NCBI GenBank assembly: GCA_964588995.1
Contig: CAZPQM010000015.1
Span: 1-51,583 of the forward strand
DNA length: 51,583 bases
From: CAZPQM01 sp964588995
Lineage (GTDB): Bacteria; Pseudomonadota; Alphaproteobacteria; Rickettsiales; UBA8987
Direction: 5' to 3'
A program made the translations under genes and the position numbers. This document shows positions 8,110 to 17,324 of the stretch, piece by piece. How positions within the stretch are numbered: position 1 is the first letter of the stretch; every line of letters begins with the position of its first letter. The notes beneath the pieces are model-generated. The model saw only the letters and a program-made list of their open reading frames with translations. It ran no database searches and was not told where the DNA came from.

Positions 8110-9207
8110 CTATTTGGCCGGGCGGGATGCTCCGTCCGGCTCTCTGCCGCTTTCCAAACTATCCGGATCAATACCGATCGCCTCCATGCGCTCACGCCAG
8201 CGCTTCCGGGCAAGCGCCTGCATGTCTTCGACCTTATCCTGCTCGTCGGTTATCTCAAGCCCGATCAGTGTTTCGACCACATCTTCCAGCGTGACAATAC
8301 CTTGCACCACGCCATACTCACTGACCACCAGCGCGATATGACTTTTCTCGCGCATCAAAGCGTCGAATAGATCGGACGCGCTGGTTTTATCCGGTACGGT
8401 TTGGAACGGGCGGCGAAAGTCGCTCAGGGTTTCCTCAAACTGATCTCGTGCCTGCGCGATGAGCAAATCGTTTTTCAGCACGTACCCAGTGATATCATCG
8501 GGATTGGTTGCATAGACCGGGATGCGCGAGAATGGCTTGCTTGCATGCGCATTAAAAAACTCCCGCACCGTAAGCCCTTCGGAAGCGGAAAACATCACGG
8601 TGCGCGGCGTCATAATGTCCTGCACGGAAAGCTGGCGTAGGCGCATCAGATTGGTAACGATTTTATGCTCTTTCCGCTCCAGCATACCCTCCTGCGCACC
8701 GATCGTCGCCATCGCTTCCATTTCATCGCGGCTGAAGGTATAGCTGCTGGCTTTTGAGCGGGAAATCAGTCGCGTCAGCTTTTCCGATAACCACACGAAA
8801 GGGAGGAGTAATTTGGTCAGACCGTCTATCAATACGGCAAAGACCGGGGCGAGTTGCTGCCAGTAGGTCGCGCCGAGCGTTTTGGGGATAATCTCGGAAA
8901 ACACCAGAATGAGCAGGGTAAGAATGGCCGAGGTCAGTGCAATATATTGGTTGCCAAATACGATTGCTGCCTGTGCGCCGACACCCGCTGCGCCGACCGT
9001 GTGGGCAATGGTGTTCGCCGTCAGGATGGCAGCGAGCGGGCGGTCAATATTGCTTTGTAAGCGTTTCAGCCGCTTCGCGCTTTTAGCGCCTCTGGCTTCG
9101 CGCGCCTTGATGTAAGATGGTCGCACCGATAGCAGCACCGCTTCCGCAATCGAACAAAAGAACGAAACCAGAATCGCGAGCAGCAAGTAAAAGATCAATA
9201 ACGTCAC
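8110..9207 (-). CDS. CNNM (DUF21) membrane protein with CBS pair
   Basis: A 365-residue protein of the CNNM/HlyC-CorC transporter-like family, connected in better-studied members with Mg2+ or Co2+ homeostasis. Residues 1 to about 185 are the DUF21 domain, with three or four membrane segments (opening LLIFYLLLAILVSFFCSIAEA). Residues 200-320 form the CBS pair (IMTPRTVMFSASEG, HIALVVSEYGVVQGIVTLEDVVE), which binds adenine nucleotides in relatives. The C-terminal CorC_HlyC domain of longer homologues is absent; after the CBS pair there is only a charged tail. The start is a GTG at 9207. It is divergent from egtB. The old name hemolysin for this family is not supported by function. Confidence 0.85.
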   Translation of the reverse strand: MTLLIFYLLLAILVSFFCSIAEAVLLSVRPSYIKAREARGAKSAKRLKRLQSNIDRPLAAILTANTIAHTVGAAGVGAQAAIVFGNQYIALTSAILTLLILVFSEIIPKTLGATYWQQLAPVFAVLIDGLTKLLLPFVWLSEKLTRLISRSKASSYTFSRDEMEAMATIGAQEGMLERKEHKIVTNLMRLRQLSVQDIMTPRTVMFSASEGLTVREFFNAHASKPFSRIPVYATNPDDITGYVLKNDLLIAQARDQFEETLSDFRRPFQTVPDKTSASDLFDALMREKSHIALVVSEYGVVQGIVTLEDVVETLIGLEITDEQDKVEDMQALARKRWRERMEAIGIDPDSLESGREPDGASRPAK

Positions 9208-9245
9208 GACTAGTAATTAGCTCAGGCTGGCTAAAGAATCAATAA

Positions 9246-9264
9246 AGGTTAAATGAAGTAACCT
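9246..9264. promoter_or_regulatory. Inverted repeat in the egtB/CNNM divergent intergenic region
   Basis: AGGTTA (9246-9251) and TAACCT (9259-9264) form a perfect 6-base dyad with a 7-base spacer, midway between two divergent genes. It could be an operator. No regulator is identifiable from the sequence. Confidence 0.3.
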
Positions 9265-9311
9265 CTAAATTTATCGTTGCTATCTCAGCCCGTTAATGCT
9301 TAGTTGCCTCT

Positions 9312-10598
9312 ATGCTCGCACCGGGAACCGAGACTGCGAAGGCAGAGGCACCTATAGAAGCGCCACATTCCGGTCTGACCCTGCGTTATGAGCAGGTTAG
9401 GGCGCAAACTGAAGCGCTCGCCGCACCGCTTTCGGAAGCGCAGGCGAACTACCAATCCATGCCGGATGCAAGCCCGGCGAAATGGCATCTCGCCCATACG
9501 ACCTGGTTTTTCGAAACTTTCATTCTGGCGAAATATATCGAAGATTATCAGCCCTTTCATCTCGAATTCGCGTATCTGTTCAATTCTTATTATAATGGCA
9601 TCGGGGAGCAGTATCCGCGCGCCAAACGCGGTGAAATAACCGCACCGGATGTGGATGCGGTGCTTACCTATCGCGCAGCGGTGGATAGAGTGATGCTGAG
9701 CCTGCTCGAAAATATGGATGACGCGGACTTTCGTGAGGCTACGACCCTCGGTCTGCATCATGAGCAGCAGCATCAGGAATTATTACTAACCGATCTTAAG
9801 CATGGGCTATATTGTGTTGGGGACAAGGCGATGTATCGTGCAGAACATACTGAGAATGCTAGCCTAGCGCTCGAATGCGTATTTATAGCCTATGAAGGCG
9901 GATTGGTCGAAATTGGCCATCAGGGGCAGGATTTTGCCTATGACAATGAAGCGCCGCGGCACAAGCACCATCTCTACCCTTACCGGCTGGCATCGCGCCC
10001 GGTGACGAATGCCGAATATCTCGCCTTTATCGAGGATGGCGGCTATGACAACCCGTTGCTCTGGCTGTCGGATGGGTGGGATTGGTTGCAGAAAGCAGGT
10101 GCGAAAGCGCCGCTCTATTGGGAACAATCCGAGGGTAGCTGGCAGTATTTCACACTCACGGGCATGCAGCCGATCGATCAGCATGCGCCTGTATGCCATG
10201 TGAACTATTATGAGGCGGATGCGTTTGCACAATGGGCCGGCAAGCGTCTGCCAACCGAAGCGGAGTGGGAACATGCGGCCAGCCGGTCTTTGACCTGCGG
10301 GCATTTCGTGGAGCAGGGGCGTTTTCATCCCGAGGCGGCGAACGGTCAGGGCATGTTGCAGCTGTTCGGCGATGTGTGGGAGTGGACGGCAAGCGCTTAT
10401 GCGCCCTATCCGGGCTTTAAGCCGTTTGACGGCGAGGCGTGCGAATATAATGGAAAATTTATGTGCAACCAATATGTATTACGCGGTGGTTCATGCGTAA
10501 CGCCGGAAAGCCACATCCGCGCGAGCTACCGCAATTTTTTTCAACCATATCAGCAATGGCAGTTTAGCGGGATCAGACTCGCGGAAGACGGAGTATAA
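9312..10598 (+). CDS. egtB: Ergothioneine biosynthesis sulfoxide synthase EgtB
   Basis: EgtB is a non-haem iron enzyme that joins hercynine to a thiol donor (gamma-glutamylcysteine or cysteine) with oxygen, forming the C-S bond of ergothioneine. The 428-residue protein has the expected two domains. The N-terminal DinB-like bundle carries the iron ligands: a WHLAHTTWFFETF block around residues 58-70 and GLHHEQQHQELLLTD with His149, His150 and His154. The C-terminal formylglycine-generating-enzyme-like domain has RPVTNAEYLAFI, GKRLPTEAEWEHAA, WEWTASAY and LRGGSC. Its stop codon abuts the egtD ATG with no gap. No egtA, egtC or egtE is present, so the sulfur donor and the C-S lyase step must be supplied from elsewhere. 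Confidence 0.93.
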   Translation: MLAPGTETAKAEAPIEAPHSGLTLRYEQVRAQTEALAAPLSEAQANYQSMPDASPAKWHLAHTTWFFETFILAKYIEDYQPFHLEFAYLFNSYYNGIGEQYPRAKRGEITAPDVDAVLTYRAAVDRVMLSLLENMDDADFREATTLGLHHEQQHQELLLTDLKHGLYCVGDKAMYRAEHTENASLALECVFIAYEGGLVEIGHQGQDFAYDNEAPRHKHHLYPYRLASRPVTNAEYLAFIEDGGYDNPLLWLSDGWDWLQKAGAKAPLYWEQSEGSWQYFTLTGMQPIDQHAPVCHVNYYEADAFAQWAGKRLPTEAEWEHAASRSLTCGHFVEQGRFHPEAANGQGMLQLFGDVWEWTASAYAPYPGFKPFDGEACEYNGKFMCNQYVLRGGSCVTPESHIRASYRNFFQPYQQWQFSGIRLAEDGV

Positions 10599-11576
10599 AT
10601 GCAGGTTCAGGCAGCAATGGAAGCGGCGGTAGAAAGCAAAGAACATACGGAAAGCGCGTTTTTGCGCGATGTGAAGGCCGGGTTGTCACAGCCGCAGAAG
10701 ACATTGCCATGCAAATATTTCTATAACGCGCGCGGCTCAAAGCTGTTTGAGGCAATTACCGAGCAGCCGGAATATTATATCACCCGCACAGAGCTCACGA
10801 TCCTACAGGAGGCAAAGGATGAGATGGCCGAGCTAATTGGCGAAAATGCCTGCATAATCGAGCCGGGCTCCGGTGCCGGCGAAAAAATCAAAACACTACT
10901 CGCCGCGCTCGAAAATCCCGCCCTTTATGTACCGATTGATATTTCCGAAAGCGCTTTGAATGAATCCGCGGTTGAGATTAAGCGTCGCTTTCCCACGATT
11001 AAGACCGAGCCGCTCGTGCGTGATTTTACCGAACGCATGCATATGCCGGACTTGTTTGCGCGTGAGGAAAATGGCAAACGCGTTATCTTCTTCCCCGGCT
11101 CAACGCTGGGTAACTTTTCACCGGAAGAGGCTGTTACGTTCCTGACACGGTTTGGCTATGCGGTTGGTGAAGGGGGCTTGATCATTATCGGCATCGACCT
11201 TGTGAAAGAAACGGAAATGCTTGAAGCGGCCTATGATGATGCGGCTGGGGTAACGGCTGATTTTAATAAAAATCTTCTGGTACGCATGGAGGAAGAGCTC
11301 GACGCGGAGATCGTGCCCGAACAATTTGCGCATCAGGCAGTGTTTAACCCGGATGAGTCGCGTATTGAAATGCATCTGAAAAGCTTACAAGATCAGGAGG
11401 TTGCGTTAGGTGATGAGCGCTTTGCCTTCAAAAAGGGGGAAACCATCCATACCGAAAATTCTTACAAATATACGCCGGAAAGTTTCCCAAAGCTCGCCCA
11501 AGAAGCCGGGTTGACCGTGCGAACATGCTGGACAGATGAGGGTGCGCTCTTCGCCGTTTACGCGCTGGAGGTCTAG
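10599..11576 (+). CDS. egtD: L-histidine N-alpha-methyltransferase EgtD
   Basis: EgtD trimethylates the alpha-amino group of histidine with three S-adenosylmethionine molecules to make hercynine, the substrate of EgtB. The 325-residue sequence shows the family start (KTLPCKYFYNARGSKLFEAI, then QPEYYITRTE), the SAM-binding motif IEPGSGAGEKIKTLL and the later FFPGSTLGNFSPEEA block. It ends with the CWTDEGALFAVYAL segment typical of the family. The gene begins on the base after the egtB stop, so the pair is one translational unit. This minimal egtBD arrangement is widespread in proteobacteria. Ergothioneine is a redox-protective thiol-imidazole. Confidence 0.94.
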   Translation: MQVQAAMEAAVESKEHTESAFLRDVKAGLSQPQKTLPCKYFYNARGSKLFEAITEQPEYYITRTELTILQEAKDEMAELIGENACIIEPGSGAGEKIKTLLAALENPALYVPIDISESALNESAVEIKRRFPTIKTEPLVRDFTERMHMPDLFAREENGKRVIFFPGSTLGNFSPEEAVTFLTRFGYAVGEGGLIIIGIDLVKETEMLEAAYDDAAGVTADFNKNLLVRMEEELDAEIVPEQFAHQAVFNPDESRIEMHLKSLQDQEVALGDERFAFKKGETIHTENSYKYTPESFPKLAQEAGLTVRTCWTDEGALFAVYALEV

Positions 11577-11683
11577 TCAGCTACAGACTGCACAGGCTGG
11601 TGAATAATGCGATCAGCTTGCTTTACATTTACCATCATTCCCGCTACAACACGCGTTGAATTTGACGCAGGGGTAATCTGACC

Positions 11684-13564
11684 ATGGCCGAAAAGCCGAA
11701 ACATTTTTTGGATGAAATACTCGATACATCCAAGAAGGCTTTGAAATATGTGCTGATTTTCAGCTTCGGGGCGAATCTGATGATGCTCGCCCTGCCGATC
11801 TATACCCTGCAGATTCTGGAGCGTGTTCCTGCAAGCGGCAGCATAGAAACACTCATGATGCTGACTATCGTTGCGCTTGGCATGATTGCAGCATATGGGC
11901 TGTTTCAGCTGGCACGGTCGCTAACGCTCGTCAAGCTTGCACGCTGGATGGATGAGGAAGTGGCGACTAAACTGCTGAAAACCTCACTGGTGCAGGCGAA
12001 TCTGGTCAAGAATGCCAACGCCTCGCAGGCGCTGCGGGATATGAATACAATCAAGCAATTCCTGACCGGCCCGGGCTTGAGCGCGCTGTTTGACGCGCCG
12101 TGGAGTATCATCTTTTTCCTTGTTCTGTTCCTGATCCACCCGGTACCGTTTTTTATTACACTGATCGGTGGTTTTTTGCTGCTTTTTGCCGGGATTTTGA
12201 ATGAACGTGCGACCAATAAAACGCTTGGGGAGGCCAATGACCAGTCGATCCGCTCAATGCAACAGGTGGATGTTTCGGCGCGGAATGCCGAGGTCATTGA
12301 AGCAATGGGGATGACCGATGCCGTTGTCAGTAAATGGCAGAAAGAAAACGCGCAGGTAGTAGATTACCAATCGCAGGCGAGTGATCGCTCCGCGGTGATT
12401 ACCAACCTCGCTAAAGCCTTCCGCATGATTTTACAGATCGCGGTAATGGGTAGTGGTATCTATCTCGTGCTGCTGAATGAGCTGTCGCTCGGTGGAGTAA
12501 TTGCGTGCTCGATTCTGGCGGCGCGTGCACTCTCACCGTTTGAACAGGCGATTGCGGCGTGGAACAACGTTGCCGGATTTCGCAAGGCACTTGCCCGCCT
12601 GCGCAAGCTGATTGAAGCCATTCCGCTGCGTGATAAAAGTATTTCGCTACCAGCCCCGCAAGGACATCTATCGGTTGAGAAGGTAGTATTTGCTCCGTTC
12701 GGTTCGCAAAAACCCGTGCTGAAAGGGATCGGTTTCGATATCAAGGCCGGGGAGAGTCTTGGCGTCATCGGCCCGAGTGCGGCGGGGAAATCGACGCTCG
12801 CGAAGCTGTTGGTTGGCGTGTGGAAGCCGAATGCCGGGCATGTACGGCTCGATGGTGCGGATGTGTATAGCTGGAACCGCGAAGAGTTCGGGCGCTATGT
12901 CGGCTATATGCCGCAAGATGTTGAATTATTTGGCGGAACGGTCAAAGAAAACATTGCTCGTATGCAGGAAAATGCGAAGGACGAAGATATTATTGCTGCG
13001 GCAAAAATGTCAGGCGCGCATGAGATGATTCTGCATTTACCGGAGGGTTACGAAACGCAGATTGGCGTAGGTGGTGCGAATCTTTCTGCCGGGCAACGCC
13101 AGCGCATCGGACTCGCCCGCGCGTTTTATGGCGATCCGAAAGTCATCGTGCTGGATGAACCGAATTCCAACCTCGACGATGCCGGAGAAATGGCGCTGGC
13201 GCATGCGATGAAAAATGCGAAATCCCTCAAAATTACGACAGTAATTATTGCGCATCGCCCGTCCATTCTCGGATCGGTTGATAAAATCCTCGTCATGAAG
13301 GAGGGTACGGTCGCTGACTTTGGTCCGGCCAAAGAAATAATGGCGAAATATTCTCGCAATAAAGTGACGGAGCAGCAGAAAAAGCAATTGCAGGCCGCCG
13401 AAGCCAAGGGCAAAAAGCCTGCCGCTACCAACCCAACCTCCGCGCAATTTTCATTAAGTGGCAAGGTCGATAATGCTGAGAAACCCACGAAAGGAGATGC
13501 TGCTAAGGCGGAGTCAGACCCTAAAACCGATAGTTCTTCTAAAGCAAAACGTACTGGATCATGA
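11684..13564 (+). CDS. Type I secretion ABC transporter (PrtD/LapB type permease-ATPase)
   Basis: A 626-residue half-transporter expected to power type I secretion across the inner membrane. Residues about 20-310 form the six-helix transmembrane domain. The ATPase follows, with Walker A GPSAAGKST near 363-371, the Q-loop GYMPQDVELF, the signature NLSAGQRQRIGLARA near 466-480, Walker B VIVLDEPNSNLD and the H-loop IIAHRP. No N-terminal C39 peptidase domain is present, so the substrate would carry a C-terminal secretion signal. The last 75 residues are a low-complexity, Lys/Ala/Ser-rich tail not usual for the family. The stop overlaps the next start (ATGA). A good AGGGG site precedes the ATG. 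No RTX substrate or TolC gene lies nearby. Confidence 0.92.
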   Translation: MAEKPKHFLDEILDTSKKALKYVLIFSFGANLMMLALPIYTLQILERVPASGSIETLMMLTIVALGMIAAYGLFQLARSLTLVKLARWMDEEVATKLLKTSLVQANLVKNANASQALRDMNTIKQFLTGPGLSALFDAPWSIIFFLVLFLIHPVPFFITLIGGFLLLFAGILNERATNKTLGEANDQSIRSMQQVDVSARNAEVIEAMGMTDAVVSKWQKENAQVVDYQSQASDRSAVITNLAKAFRMILQIAVMGSGIYLVLLNELSLGGVIACSILAARALSPFEQAIAAWNNVAGFRKALARLRKLIEAIPLRDKSISLPAPQGHLSVEKVVFAPFGSQKPVLKGIGFDIKAGESLGVIGPSAAGKSTLAKLLVGVWKPNAGHVRLDGADVYSWNREEFGRYVGYMPQDVELFGGTVKENIARMQENAKDEDIIAAAKMSGAHEMILHLPEGYETQIGVGGANLSAGQRQRIGLARAFYGDPKVIVLDEPNSNLDDAGEMALAHAMKNAKSLKITTVIIAHRPSILGSVDKILVMKEGTVADFGPAKEIMAKYSRNKVTEQQKKQLQAAEAKGKKPAATNPTSAQFSLSGKVDNAEKPTKGDAAKAESDPKTDSSSKAKRTGS

Positions 13565-15135
13565 GCAAGCAAAACAAACCATCTACGAAAAACGCCGGTA
13601 AGGCGAAAAACAAAGCGCAGGCAAGCACGAAATCGACGGCGAAGCAAGCCGGGGGCGCTCGGCAGAAACCGCTTGCCAAGCAGGCGAAGCAGCGTACCGA
13701 CATCGCGAAACGCAAAACGCGTCAGTTTGCCAAACGCTTTAACGAACAATATCTTGAGGGGGACAAGCTCGATAAATATATTGACCGGGTCGATAAAGCG
13801 ATCGGCTTCATCGTGCCGCGGAAAGATTATCAGTATGACAACCCGGCAGTACAGGCGGCGGCCGGTCCGATTCGCTTCGGTCTATGGGTGTTTATTATCG
13901 TGTTCGGCTTCTTTATTCTCTGGGCCAGCTTGGCACCGTTAAGCAGCGCTGCAATTGCTTCTGGTACGGTGGTGCTAGATGCGAACAAAAAAATAATCGA
14001 CCATCTGGAAGGTGGAATTATCGCTGAGATTCGAGTGAAAGATGGTGACGTGGTGGATGAAGGCGAGGTGCTGATCCGCCTGAGCGAAACCGCGCCTCGT
14101 GCACGCCTTGATATTGTGCAGGGGCAACTCTGGGCTGCTAAAGCGGCTGAGGACAGGCTGATCGCCGAGCGGGATATGCTGGATGACATTGTTTTTAGCC
14201 CTGACCTGCTGGAAGAAAAGGACAATCCCAAAGTGGCTAAAGTGATGGATGCGCAGGAGCGTATATTTACCTCACGGCGTGAATCCATCATTGGCCAAAC
14301 CCGCATTCTGGAACAACGCATCGCGCAGCTACAGGAGGAAATCGCCGGGCTTGAGGCGCAGGATGCGGCAGTTAATGTACAGTTGGAGCTGATCAACGAG
14401 GAAATTGAAACGGTACAAACCCTGCTTGATAAAGGTCAAGCCCTTAAACCTAGGCTTTTATCGCTGCAGCGGCAGGCGGCACAACTGACCGGGCAATCCG
14501 GTGAATACCGCGCCTTGATCGCACGCGCCTCGCAAAGTATTTCTGAAAATGAAATGGCGATTTTGAACCTCTCCACCGAGCGGATGAACGAGGTCGTAGC
14601 CGAACTCCGCGAAACGCAGGTACAAATTGGGGATTTGACCGAGCGGGTCACTGCGGCGCGCGACGTGCTGGAACGTATCGAGATTACCGCGCCGCAATCG
14701 GGCGTAGTAAACGGGCTGAAGTTTCATACCATCGGCGGGGTGATTCCCCCGGGTAAGGAAATTATGAGCATCGTGCCACAAGATGATGATTTAGTTGTTG
14801 AGGCGCGGGTAAAGCCTTCGGATATTGATACGGTCCGCGCCGGATTAGTAGCTCGGGTACGACTAACGGCTTATTCCGTCCGTCGTGTACCGATGTTAGA
14901 GGGTACGGTCGAACGGGTATCGGCAGACAGCTTTGTTGATCAAAATACAGGGCAGAAATATTATACAGCGCGGGTACGCATCGATGATAATCAAATTGAC
15001 CAGCTAACGTCAAACGTTGAGCTTTATCCTGGAATGCCAGCGGATGTACAAATCGTCACTGGGGAGCGTACGGTGCTGTCCTATCTGACCGACCCGATTA
15101 CCAGTACGTTTGATAAAGCATTCCGCGAGCAGTAG
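13561..15135 (+). CDS. HlyD-family type I secretion periplasmic adaptor
   Basis: The membrane-fusion partner of the upstream ATPase, bridging it to an outer-membrane TolC-like channel. The 524-residue protein has an unusually long cytoplasmic N-terminus of about 95 residues. Its first 60 are Lys/Ala/Gln-rich and likely disordered. One membrane helix follows (FGLWVFIIVFGFFILWASL, about 101-119), then the barrel-lipoyl segment (HLEGGIIAEIRVKDGDVVDEG), a long coiled coil (about 180-370) and the C-terminal beta-barrel (ITAPQSGVVNGL through YPGMPADVQIVTGERT). The 4-base overlap with the ATPase gene indicates coupled synthesis. Substrate and outer-membrane partner are not encoded here. Confidence 0.92.
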   Translation: MSKQNKPSTKNAGKAKNKAQASTKSTAKQAGGARQKPLAKQAKQRTDIAKRKTRQFAKRFNEQYLEGDKLDKYIDRVDKAIGFIVPRKDYQYDNPAVQAAAGPIRFGLWVFIIVFGFFILWASLAPLSSAAIASGTVVLDANKKIIDHLEGGIIAEIRVKDGDVVDEGEVLIRLSETAPRARLDIVQGQLWAAKAAEDRLIAERDMLDDIVFSPDLLEEKDNPKVAKVMDAQERIFTSRRESIIGQTRILEQRIAQLQEEIAGLEAQDAAVNVQLELINEEIETVQTLLDKGQALKPRLLSLQRQAAQLTGQSGEYRALIARASQSISENEMAILNLSTERMNEVVAELRETQVQIGDLTERVTAARDVLERIEITAPQSGVVNGLKFHTIGGVIPPGKEIMSIVPQDDDLVVEARVKPSDIDTVRAGLVARVRLTAYSVRRVPMLEGTVERVSADSFVDQNTGQKYYTARVRIDDNQIDQLTSNVELYPGMPADVQIVTGERTVLSYLTDPITSTFDKAFREQ

Positions 15136-15190
15136 ACGGAAGCTTTGGCTGACTCGGTGTAAGGAAGGCGGGAGTAGGAAAACATCCCTG

Positions 15191-15949
15191 CTAAATTTTT
15201 ATACTGTCATCCCATTTAGCCGGCGGTACGTCGATTTCATCGCGCTTAATCATCATCTCGTTAACGTCTTCCGCGATAATTTTCGGCTTATCCTGCATCA
15301 CTACGCCGGGTGCGGGCTTTTGAGCCTTACAGAATAAATAAAGCCCCTCGCACTTGACCGTCACCTGTTTAAAGTCCGCTGCGGCCAGACGGTTCGCCAG
15401 CGTATGTGCTACAAAGCCGGTGCGGAACGACCCGTCTCCTTTAGGGTTGCGAGCGCCATACAGAAAGTCAATGATCGCCGGGCCTTTGGGTGTATTGGGA
15501 ACCAGCGACCGCTCAAGGCCTTTGTCGCGCATCGTTTCGGCCAGTTTTTGCAGATCGGGCATCATGGCGAGCAGCGTCCCAGCCGGGCGCAGAATACGTC
15601 TCACCTGCTGCAAAAACGGGATAACGTCCGGATATGTCAGCTGCGGCAGAATATTCTGCAGCCAAACACCGTCGCAGCTTGCATCGGGGATGAGTCGAAC
15701 ATCGTCAAGCTTGCATGCAATGTCCGCATTTTCTTCAGCGAGGCGGGTATTATGCCAGTGATCCGGTTTAAAATCCTTACATAGCGAGGCATTGGCGGGT
15801 GCGCCGTGCATAAAATGCAGCGCGAGCCGTTTGCCTTCCGGCGGGGCGGGCAAGCTTATCGGCTGCGCCTTTTTTACCGCCGGAGCAGATTGCTTGTTCT
15901 GAGGCGCTTGCTTTTTCTTTTTAGCCGCTTGTTTTTTTTGCTTTTTCAT
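15191..15949 (-). CDS. Methyltransferase-like protein with basic N-terminal tail
   Basis: 252 residues. The first 35 are almost pure Lys/Gln/Ala and probably disordered. The remainder resembles the second half of a class I SAM-dependent methyltransferase: a residue cluster around ADIACKLDDVRLIPDASCD, then LPQLTYPDVIPFLQQVRRIL, RPAGTLLAMMPDLQ, and C-terminal strands ending VKCEGLYLFCKA. I do not see a clear glycine-rich SAM motif I (E/DxGxGxG). It may therefore use a degenerate site or be a non-catalytic relative. It lies 3 bases downstream of the GT4 gene on the same strand, so it is probably co-transcribed and may act on, or help, glycan synthesis. The call is family-level only. Confidence 0.6.
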   Translation of the reverse strand: MKKQKKQAAKKKKQAPQNKQSAPAVKKAQPISLPAPPEGKRLALHFMHGAPANASLCKDFKPDHWHNTRLAEENADIACKLDDVRLIPDASCDGVWLQNILPQLTYPDVIPFLQQVRRILRPAGTLLAMMPDLQKLAETMRDKGLERSLVPNTPKGPAIIDFLYGARNPKGDGSFRTGFVAHTLANRLAAADFKQVTVKCEGLYLFCKAQKPAPGVVMQDKPKIIAEDVNEMMIKRDEIDVPPAKWDDSIKI

Positions 15950-15952
15950 CGC

Positions 15953-17251
15953 TTAACTCAATATGCTTGAAGAATAGGCATCAATTTTTGCATGGCTTGG
16001 CGGAGGAAATTGCTTGTTCGCCACATCCTGTATCAACTCGGTTTGCAGCGGCAGGACTTTATGAAGCGCATAGCGGTTAATGACGGTTTGGCGGGCATTG
16101 TCGCGCAGTTTTTGCATCTCCTCCTTATGGTCAAGAGCGTGAATGACTTTTGCCGCGATATCTTCCGGCGAAAAAAAGTCGGCCAGCAGGCCGTTGGTTC
16201 CGTCTTCAATGACTTCCCGCACGGGCGCAGTATCTGAGGCAATTAGCGCACAGCCGCACGCCATCGATTCCAGCATTGACCAGGACAATACGAAGGGCAC
16301 GGTCAGATAGATATGCGCATCGGAAATCCGCATCACATTAAGCATATCATCGTAAGGCTGGTAGGGCAGGAAGTGGATGCGCGAGAGGTCGAGATCCACT
16401 TCCTTCATCAGCATTTCTCGGTACGTCGTGCCGGGCGGAGGGCGACGGCCATAGCTCACACCATCCTGCCCGACAACCACGATATGGCAGTTTTTCCGCT
16501 CCTTCAATATGCGCTCAGCCGCATGCATAAATTGCGGGAAGCCACGGTAGGGCTCATAATTTCGGGTGATATAGGTGACAATATCCTGCTCGCCTTTTAC
16601 AAGCTTCTTGCCATCGGGCAGGGTGATCGACTCCACCTCAGCAGGTTTCACATAATCGACATCAATGCCATCGTGCAGCACCGAGAGTTTGTGGTGAAAA
16701 AGCTCCGGATGGCGGTCGCGCTGGAAGAAAGTCGGGGTGTGCCCCCAATCTGCATAGGTCAGGTTGAACAGGTGAAGCGCGTTTTTCGTACGAATCCTGG
16801 CGAGTTCATCGCCAGGAAGTGGGGCATCCGCGCCGTCTTCATTAAGGAAAGTGACATCGCTGTCGTGAGCATCGTAAAAAAACTCGAAAAAGGCGAGGAT
16901 GGGTGTATCAAAGAAAATATCTTTCAGGTAGAGACCGTCACCCCAGCCTAAATGCCCTACAATGACATCGGGCACAAAGCCTTTTTCTTTGAGCTTTTTA
17001 CAAACGCGCCAGACTTCCTGACTTGCCAGCACGCCGCGTTCAAAACCGATAATATAACGGTGCGTTTCCGGTTTGGAATCGCGCTTAACGTTATACTCAA
17101 TTTTGGTTACGTTTTCGATTTCCACTCCGGGCTTGGGCTTGGTCAGGAAAACGACCTGATTATTCGGGTCCGCCGCCATGGCTTTGGCAATATGTTTATA
17201 TTGCCCCGGCATATTGGGATGGAGGAAGAGTATTTTCATCGTCGCTATCAT
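15953..17251 (-). CDS. GT4-type glycosyltransferase
   Basis: Up to 432 residues; the ATG at 17239 (MKILFLHPNMPGQ) is an equally likely start because the first strand of the fold begins there. The N-terminal domain has the MPGQYKHIAKAMA loop and a central GWGDG motif with FFEFFYDAHDSD, typical of a GT4 subgroup in alphaproteobacteria. The C-terminal domain has YEPYRGFPQFMHAAERIL, a VVGQDGVSYGRRPP segment, and the donor site in SWSMLESMACGCALIASDTAPVREVI. Soluble, probably cytoplasmic. It heads a two-gene unit with the methyltransferase-like gene. Acceptor and sugar are unknown. Confidence 0.87.
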   Translation of the reverse strand: MIATMKILFLHPNMPGQYKHIAKAMAADPNNQVVFLTKPKPGVEIENVTKIEYNVKRDSKPETHRYIIGFERGVLASQEVWRVCKKLKEKGFVPDVIVGHLGWGDGLYLKDIFFDTPILAFFEFFYDAHDSDVTFLNEDGADAPLPGDELARIRTKNALHLFNLTYADWGHTPTFFQRDRHPELFHHKLSVLHDGIDVDYVKPAEVESITLPDGKKLVKGEQDIVTYITRNYEPYRGFPQFMHAAERILKERKNCHIVVVGQDGVSYGRRPPPGTTYREMLMKEVDLDLSRIHFLPYQPYDDMLNVMRISDAHIYLTVPFVLSWSMLESMACGCALIASDTAPVREVIEDGTNGLLADFFSPEDIAAKVIHALDHKEEMQKLRDNARQTVINRYALHKVLPLQTELIQDVANKQFPPPSHAKIDAYSSSILS

Positions 17252-17324
17252 TAGCGGATGTGCTACGGAATTGCACCAAGAAAATGTGTGGGCTATTTGT
17301 TAATAAAAAACACTCAAGCAGCCC

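Noticed and set aside
9864..10472. 202-codon minus-strand frame opposite egtB
   Set aside because: egtB is certain on the plus strand; the reverse frame has no motif and is a codon-bias shadow.
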